Positions 59,419-64,000 of a stretch of DNA of 64,000 nucleotides are shown here, piece after piece; position 1 is the stretch's first letter, and the number at the start of each line of letters is the position of its first letter. Source of the DNA: BOG-908 sp963848205 (GTDB taxonomy: Bacteria; Pseudomonadota; Alphaproteobacteria; Acetobacterales; Acetobacteraceae); contig CAWKCV010000002.1 of the NCBI GenBank assembly GCA_963848205.1, positions 186,001-250,000 on the forward strand. Direction: 5' to 3'. The notes under the pieces were generated by a model. It was not told where the DNA came from. It did not search any database and worked only from the letters and a program-made list of their open reading frames with translations. The position numbers and the translations under genes were made by a program.

Positions 59419-60470
59419 ACACGCACACCGATGCGACGCCGGTGCAAGCAGGTTTTGCGATGCCGGCAGAATGGTGTGTGCATGCGCGCACCTGGATGGG
59501 ATGGCCGTGTCGCGACACATTATGGGGTGCCGGGCTCGAAGCCGCGCGCAACAGTTTTGCCGATGTGGCGCGTGCGATTGCCCGCTTTGAGAAGCTGACC
59601 ATGCTGGCGCGGCCGCAGGATTCCGGCGACGCCGCCCGCATGCTTGGTCCCGATATCGAAATTGTTGTCATGAACCTCGACAATTCCTGGCTACGTGACA
59701 GCGGGCCCACTTTCGTCATCGACGCGCACAATCAGGTTGCCGGCGTCGATTGGGGCTTCAACGCCTGGGGCGGCAAATTCCCGCCTTGGGACCAGGACGC
59801 AATGGTCGCGGGCCGCGTGCTGGCGCAACTCGGCATGCGGCGCTTCGGCACGGACATGATTCTCGAAGGCGGTTCCTTCCACACCGACGGCGAAGGGACG
59901 TTGCTGACCACCGAGCAATGCCTTCTGAATGAAAATCGCAATCCGTCGCTCACGCGCAGCGAAATCGAGGATCGGCTGCGCGCGTTTCTCGGTGTCTCCA
60001 CTATCGTCTGGCTCGGCGAAGGATTGGAAAACGACGAGACGGACGGGCATGTCGACGATATTGCCTGTTTCGCACGACCCGGCGTCGTTCTCGCCGCAAG
60101 CTGCAACGATCCTGCCGACCGCAATCACGCTCCGCTCACCGACAATCTTCGACGCCTGCGTGCGGCGCGCGATGCACAAGGCCGCGCCCTGGAGGTCATC
60201 GAACTGCCAATGCCCGCTTATCGGCACGTGGAAAATGTGGGTCGGCTCGCGTCCAGCTACGTCAATTTCTATCTCGCGAACGGCGCCGTCATCATGCCGG
60301 GCTTCGACGATCCGAATGACGATGTCGCCGCCGCCATCCTGGGCACGACGTTCCCGGACCGCGAGATCGTCGTGGTTCAGAGCCTGCCGATCATCGCCGG
60401 CGGCGGTTCCATCCATTGCATCACGCAGCAGCAGCCCGCCGGCACGCCGGCGCCGGAGATTGCATCATGA
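59415..60470 (+). CDS. aguA: Agmatine deiminase
   Basis: 351 residues from ATG 59415 (ATGA overlap with ligA); a reading from 59382 lies inside ligA. Guanidino-modifying fold: MGWPCRDTLWG, NLDNSWLRDSGPTFVID, GVDWGFNAWGGKFPPWDQD, LEGGSFHTDGEGTLLTTEQCLL, DDETDGHVDDIACF, and the nucleophile Cys in GGGSIHCITQQ near the end. It converts agmatine to N-carbamoylputrescine and ammonia, the first step of arginine-decarboxylase-derived putrescine synthesis. Coupled to aguB. Confidence 0.95.
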   Translation: MNTHTDATPVQAGFAMPAEWCVHARTWMGWPCRDTLWGAGLEAARNSFADVARAIARFEKLTMLARPQDSGDAARMLGPDIEIVVMNLDNSWLRDSGPTFVIDAHNQVAGVDWGFNAWGGKFPPWDQDAMVAGRVLAQLGMRRFGTDMILEGGSFHTDGEGTLLTTEQCLLNENRNPSLTRSEIEDRLRAFLGVSTIVWLGEGLENDETDGHVDDIACFARPGVVLAASCNDPADRNHAPLTDNLRRLRAARDAQGRALEVIELPMPAYRHVENVGRLASSYVNFYLANGAVIMPGFDDPNDDVAAAILGTTFPDREIVVVQSLPIIAGGGSIHCITQQQPAGTPAPEIAS

Positions 60471-61333
60471 GCACGGTCACAGTGGCCGCCACACAATTTG
60501 CGATGTCGCCCGATCGCGCAGCCAACATCGCGCATGCCGAAGAGATCGTGCGCCAGGCGGCCGCGGCAGGCGCGCAGATCATTCTGCTGCCGGAGCTGTT
60601 CGAGTTGCCTTACTGGTGCAAGGACCAGGATCCGAGATGGTTTGCCGAAGCCGGCGAAATCGGCAGCCACCCTACACTCGCGCGGTTCGCCGCATTGGCG
60701 CGCGAGCTCGGTGTCGTTCTACCCGTCAGCTTTTTCGAACGCGCGAATCTGGCTTACTACAACTCGATCGCCATCATCGATGCCGATGGCAAGATGCTCG
60801 GCCATTACCGCAAGTCCCACATACCGGATGGTCCAGGCTACCAGGAGAAATTCTATTTCCGCGGTGGCGATACCGGGTTTCGCGTGTGGCAAACGGTTTT
60901 CGGCACCATCGGCGTAGGCATCTGCTGGGACCAATGGTTTCCCGAGTCGGCCCGCTGCATGGCGCTGATGGGCGCAGAGATGCTGTTCTATCCCACCGCC
61001 ATCGGCAGCGAACCGCAGGACGCCACATTGGATAGCAAGGAGCATTGGCAGATCGTCATGCGCGGCCACGCAGGCGCCAACCTGATGCCGCTCGTCGCCT
61101 CCAACCGCGTGGGCTTCGAGCAGGGTGCCACCTGTTCCGCCACATACTATGGCTCGTCATTCATTGCCGGGCCCGTAGGCGACAAGTTGCAGGAAGCCGG
61201 GCGCGACGGCGACGCCGTTCTGGTGCAAAGCTTCGACCTGGCTGCAATCCGCCAGCAACGAGACAGCTGGGGCATCTTCCGCGATCGGCGGCCTGAGCTG
61301 TATGGAGCAATCGGACGGGCAGACGGAAAGTAG
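60467..61333 (+). CDS. aguB: N-carbamoylputrescine amidase
   Basis: 288 residues from ATG 60467 (ATGA overlap with aguA). Nitrilase superfamily with the Glu-Lys-Cys triad: LLPELFELPYWCKDQD (Glu), GHYRKSHIPDGPGYQEKFYF (Lys), and GVGICWDQWFPESARCMALMGAEML (Cys). It gives putrescine, CO2 and ammonia from N-carbamoylputrescine. With aguA it forms a two-step polyamine unit, added at the end of the ligA transcript. Confidence 0.96.
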   Translation: MSTVTVAATQFAMSPDRAANIAHAEEIVRQAAAAGAQIILLPELFELPYWCKDQDPRWFAEAGEIGSHPTLARFAALARELGVVLPVSFFERANLAYYNSIAIIDADGKMLGHYRKSHIPDGPGYQEKFYFRGGDTGFRVWQTVFGTIGVGICWDQWFPESARCMALMGAEMLFYPTAIGSEPQDATLDSKEHWQIVMRGHAGANLMPLVASNRVGFEQGATCSATYYGSSFIAGPVGDKLQEAGRDGDAVLVQSFDLAAIRQQRDSWGIFRDRRPELYGAIGRADGK

Positions 61334-61420
61334 GCTTGTGCGCTGCGCCACAGCATTTTCAGACTGTTGACAGCGCTGTCTCATGCTTTCAGGTGTGGGC
61401 AGAATCGATCGAGGGTGGCC

Positions 61421-62713
61421 ATGCAGTCCGATACGTCTTCCACTCAGGCCAGCGATATTGCAGTGCATCAGAACAGGCTTCTCGCGCTGATGATGTCGAT
61501 GTTCTTTGCGTTCGGCTTCTGCACCGTTCTGGTCGACACGTTGATTCCGAAGCTGCGTGCAATGTTCGCGCTGAACTATGCCGAGGCAATGCTGACGCAG
61601 TTCTGCTTCTTCGGCGCCTATTTTGTCATCTCCGCGCCTGCCGGCTGGCTGATGAACCGCATCGGATATCTACGGGGCATGACGACGGGCCTGGTGGTGA
61701 TGGCGACCGGGGCGCTGATGTTCACGCCGGCGGCGCGTCTCGGCCTTTACCCGGGCTTTCTGGCCGCCTTGTTCATCCTGGCAAGCGGCGTGACCATCGT
61801 GCAGGTCGCGGCCAACCCGCTGACTGCCTCGCTGGGCGCGCCCGAGCAGGCGCCAAGCAGGCTCACGCTGGCACAGGCGTTCAACTCGCTGGCCACCATG
61901 ATCGGGCCCATCGTCGGCTCGGCCCTCATCCTGTCCCACATGTCGGCCATGCCGGATGCCGCGCGCACCGCGCCCGCCGTGCTGGCGGGCCTGCGCCAGC
62001 ACGAGGCAAGCGTGGTCCAGGTGCCATTCCTCGCCATTGCGGCGATCCTGCTGGCATTGGCTGGTCTGTGCTGGCGGTTTCGCGGTTGGGCCGCGCCGAT
62101 GCCGCCAAACGCAAGCGGCGCCTTCGGCCGGCTGCTGGCGAACCGCCGGCTGGTATTCGGGGCGATTGGATTGTTCGCATATGTGGGCGCCGAAGTCTCG
62201 ATCGGGAGCAGTATCGCCAACTACCTCATGCAACCCGACGTGCTCGACCTGCAGGCGCAGACCGCAGGCCAGTTGGTGAGCGTCTATTGGGGACTCGCGA
62301 TGGTTGGCCGTTTCTGCGGCACCGCCATTTTGCGCTTGGTCGCGCCAGGCAAGGTGCTTGCAGTTTGCGCCTGCTGCGCCGCCGGCCTGGCCATCTGCAG
62401 CGGCGCCTCCGCGGGTTACGAAGCGGCGGGTTTCATCCTGGCGATCGGGCTGTTCAACTCGATCATGTTCCCCACGATCTTCGCGCTTTCCATTGCCACG
62501 CTCGGCGAGGATGCGGCCGAGGCTTCCGGCGTGCTTTGCCTGTCGATCGTCGGCGGCGCCGTAGTGCCGCTTCTGACCGGCATCGCGGCAGATCATGTGG
62601 GGCTGGGGCGGGCGCTGCTGGTGCCGGTGATCTGTTACGGTTGGGTGGGGTTCTTCGGGTTGTTCTGCGCGCGGCAGGAGAGGCGGCGGGACGAGTACGC
62701 AACCGCTAGATAG
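61421..62713 (+). CDS. MFS transporter, FHS (fucose/glucose-galactose) type
   Basis: 430 residues, about 12 membrane helices, start ATG 61421 with GAGGGTGG eight bases upstream. Hallmarks of the fucose-galactose-glucose:H+ symporter family: MFFAFGFCTVLVDTLIPKLR, LTQFCFFGAYFVISAPAGWLMNRIGY, ANPLTASLGAPEQAPSRLTLAQAFNSLATMIGPI (split FNSLATMIGPIVGS), and SIMFPTIFALSIATLGEDAAEASGVLCLSIVGGAVVPLLTG. It probably imports a hexose, deoxyhexose or related sugar with protons. It is convergent with a LacI regulator that may control it. Confidence 0.9.
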   Translation: MQSDTSSTQASDIAVHQNRLLALMMSMFFAFGFCTVLVDTLIPKLRAMFALNYAEAMLTQFCFFGAYFVISAPAGWLMNRIGYLRGMTTGLVVMATGALMFTPAARLGLYPGFLAALFILASGVTIVQVAANPLTASLGAPEQAPSRLTLAQAFNSLATMIGPIVGSALILSHMSAMPDAARTAPAVLAGLRQHEASVVQVPFLAIAAILLALAGLCWRFRGWAAPMPPNASGAFGRLLANRRLVFGAIGLFAYVGAEVSIGSSIANYLMQPDVLDLQAQTAGQLVSVYWGLAMVGRFCGTAILRLVAPGKVLAVCACCAAGLAICSGASAGYEAAGFILAIGLFNSIMFPTIFALSIATLGEDAAEASGVLCLSIVGGAVVPLLTGIAADHVGLGRALLVPVICYGWVGFFGLFCARQERRRDEYATAR

Positions 62714-62757
62714 AGTTTTCTGGCTTCTTCTCTTCAAAAAAGAAGGTTTGCCTACCT
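62712..62757 (+). repeat. Intergenic hairpin element, copy 15 (plus)
   Basis: AGAGTTTTCTGGCTTCTTCTCTTCAAAAAAGAAGGTTTGCC between convergent MFS and LacI genes. Arms CTTCTTCTCT / AAAAAAGAAG, less perfect than other copies. Confidence 0.7.
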
Positions 62758-63795
62758 ACTTGAAAGCACGCCCGTAGAAAGCCCCGGCATCAACGTAAAC
62801 GGCGGCAGATCCGCCCCGCCATCCTCATCGCATTCCGCGCTCACATCCGTGCCGGTGAGCCGCTCCGCCGCCAGTGCCGCCATTTCCACGATTGGCTGAC
62901 GCAACGTCGTCAGGCGCGGGCGGCTGAAGCGCGACCCGGTGCTGTCGTCGAAGCCTGCCACCGAGAGGTCGTGCGGCACGCGCAGACCGAGTTCGGCGGC
63001 GACGGCCATGCAGCCGAGCGCCATGTCGTCGTTGCTGGCGAAGATTGCCGTGGGCCGCGTGGGGCGCGAGAGCAGCGCGTGGCCGGCCTGCACGCCGGCA
63101 GCGTAGGTGAAGTCCCCTTCCGCGATCCAGGGCGTGACGAGACCGCGCGCCTGCATTGCCTGCTGGAAACCCGCCCGGCGCGCCCGGCTGGCGCCGTAGC
63201 GCGGATCGCCTTCGATGAAGCCAATTCTGCGATGGCCCAGATTGAGCAGGTAATCCGTCATGCCGCAGGCGGCGGCGTGGTCGTCGAGCGAGAGGCGTAG
63301 CCCGCCGCCGCTGGGGCGTTCGGGGCCGAGCCGGACGTAAGGCGTGCCTGCCTCGCGCAGCACCGCAAGCAATGTCTCGTCGTCCGAGCTCGGCGGGGTG
63401 AGGATCGCGCCGTCCGGCTTGAGTGCCGCCAGCAGCTTCTGCACGTCGTGCCGCATGGAGGCCGCTTCGTTGTCCACCAGCTCGATCAGCAGGTGGAACC
63501 CCGCGCGCCGGCACGGCAGCGTGGCACCCAATTGTATGCGCGCGAGATAATCGGTGCCGCGCTCGTTGCGCCAATGCTGCAGCGTCAGGCTTGCATCGAC
63601 GAATGCCACGATCAGGGAAGATCGAGCGCCCGCCAGGCTTCGTGCCGAACGGTCCGGGTGGTACTGCAAGGCGGCCGCGGCTTCCTGCACACGCGCGCGC
63701 ATCGCAGCGCGTACGTTCGGTTCGGCATTCATCACGCGCGATACGGTCTTGATCGAGACACCGGCCCGGTCCGCTACGTCGTAAATCGTGGCCAA
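62752..63795 (-). CDS. LacI-family transcriptional regulator
   Basis: 347 residues from a TTG at 63795 that gives the family N-terminus (ATIYDVADRAGVSIKTVSRVMN), with GAGGGG eight bases upstream; a longer reading has a non-conserved head. HTH residues about 2-24, hinge ending YHPDRSARSLAG, then a periplasmic-binding-like sugar domain: LIVAFVDASLTLQHW, GAILTPPSSDDETL, LGHRRIGFIEGDPRYGASRARRAGF, AIFASNDDMALGCMAVAAELG, and SVAGFDDSTGSRFSRPRLTTLRQP. It likely represses sugar genes such as the convergent MFS transporter or the partial gene to its right. Operator not identified. Confidence 0.9.
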   Translation of the reverse strand: MATIYDVADRAGVSIKTVSRVMNAEPNVRAAMRARVQEAAAALQYHPDRSARSLAGARSSLIVAFVDASLTLQHWRNERGTDYLARIQLGATLPCRRAGFHLLIELVDNEAASMRHDVQKLLAALKPDGAILTPPSSDDETLLAVLREAGTPYVRLGPERPSGGGLRLSLDDHAAACGMTDYLLNLGHRRIGFIEGDPRYGASRARRAGFQQAMQARGLVTPWIAEGDFTYAAGVQAGHALLSRPTRPTAIFASNDDMALGCMAVAAELGLRVPHDLSVAGFDDSTGSRFSRPRLTTLRQPIVEMAALAAERLTGTDVSAECDEDGGADLPPFTLMPGLSTGVLSSR

Positions 63796-63892
63796 CCAAT
63801 CATCCCCTCGTGCCGGCTTGACGCCGCCCGGCCAGACATCCAACGTCGTTAGATACGTCCTGTCCTTGGGCGCCAATATCAGAGATCGCAAC

Positions 63893-64000
63893 TTGCCCAG
63901 CAAGGCCAGCAGTGGCAGCACGCCGCCGCTTGCCGGCAGAACTTACACCGGCGGCTGGCTGTTCACCGCACTCTACGCGGTGGCCAACCTCGGCGCCTTC
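63893..64000 (+). CDS. Partial gene at the right edge, possible membrane transporter N-terminus
   Basis: The frame reads LPSKASSGSTPPLAGRTYTGGW from a candidate TTG at 63893 and continues LFTALYAVANLGAF to the window end without a stop. The hydrophobic run from about residue 22 looks like the first helix of an MFS-type transporter. It is cut by the edge, and neither the start nor the family can be confirmed. Divergent from the LacI gene. Confidence 0.3.
   Translation, partial: MPSKASSGSTPPLAGRTYTGGWLFTALYAVANLGAF

Noticed and set aside
63842..63850. AACGTCGTT as a LacI operator between the regulator and the partial gene
   Set aside because: Too short (two 4-base arms). No second copy was seen near the MFS gene.
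1..64000. tRNA genes, CRISPR arrays, insertion sequences, prophage genes
   Set aside because: I looked for direct-repeat arrays, transposase motifs, cloverleaf patterns and phage structural motifs and found none that I can support.

Overview
This 64 kb window is GC-rich chromosomal DNA from an alphaproteobacterium, most likely an acetic-acid-bacterium relative (Acetobacteraceae, Rhodospirillales). The grounds are gene order, the alphaproteobacterial character of FtsW, MraY, MurE (meso-DAP type), LpxC and BamD, and an A/T-rich hairpin family between genes of a kind common in that family. The family-level assignment is inference. I see no phage, transposase, CRISPR array or tRNA. It reads as a chromosomal backbone with a few accessory genes.

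Layout. (1) 1-6.3 kb: a UdgX-type uracil-DNA-binding protein, a DUF4142 protein, pdxH, fabI, aroC and an unknown 417-residue protein with a nuclease-like core. (2) 6.3-13.4 kb: a Calvin-cycle locus: cbbY, cbbR, a 60-codon ORF, rpe, a 45-codon ORF, class I FBPase, phosphoribulokinase, class II aldolase and phosphoglycolate phosphatase. No RuBisCO or transketolase gene lies in the window. (3) 13.4-23.7 kb: maeB, mutS, glnD, then a 637-codon cadherin-like repeat protein whose ORF begins in an 8-G run. (4) 23.8-34 kb: glyQ without glyS beside it, a TPP riboswitch controlling thiS-thiG, a GT2/methyltransferase pair, an ABC-2 exporter with a histidine phosphatase, a SYLF-domain lipoprotein-like gene, a Baeyer-Villiger-type monooxygenase, two stress/envelope genes and rnpB (RNase P RNA). 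(5) 34.4-53.6 kb: a complete division and cell-wall (dcw) operon, mraZ-rsmH-ftsL-ftsI-murE-murF-mraY-murD-ftsW-murG-murC-murB-ddl-ftsQ-ftsA-ftsZ, mostly stitched together by 1-4 bp stop/start overlaps and closed by a strong terminator after ftsZ. (6) 53.6-64 kb: lpxC, bamD, recN, ligA, the agmatine-to-putrescine pair aguA-aguB, a FHS-type MFS transporter, a LacI regulator and a partial gene at the right edge.

Most notable points. First, at least 15 copies of a short intergenic hairpin (core GGTCC-T/A-rich loop-GGACTGCTT), three times as facing pairs, sometimes ending within 20 bp of a start codon. Second, ftsW as sequenced has an apparent one-base insertion near codon 11: the conserved N-terminus starts in one frame and continues in another. 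Third, five CCC repeats at an exact 10-bp period upstream of mraZ look like the MraZ operator, close to a perfect DnaA box. Fourth, a Calvin-cycle operon has unknown small ORFs where RuBisCO genes would often stand. Fifth, a homopolymer at the start of a surface-type gene suggests phase variation.

Starts were chosen by hand from family N-termini, Shine-Dalgarno matches and stop/start overlaps. Several are GTG or TTG.
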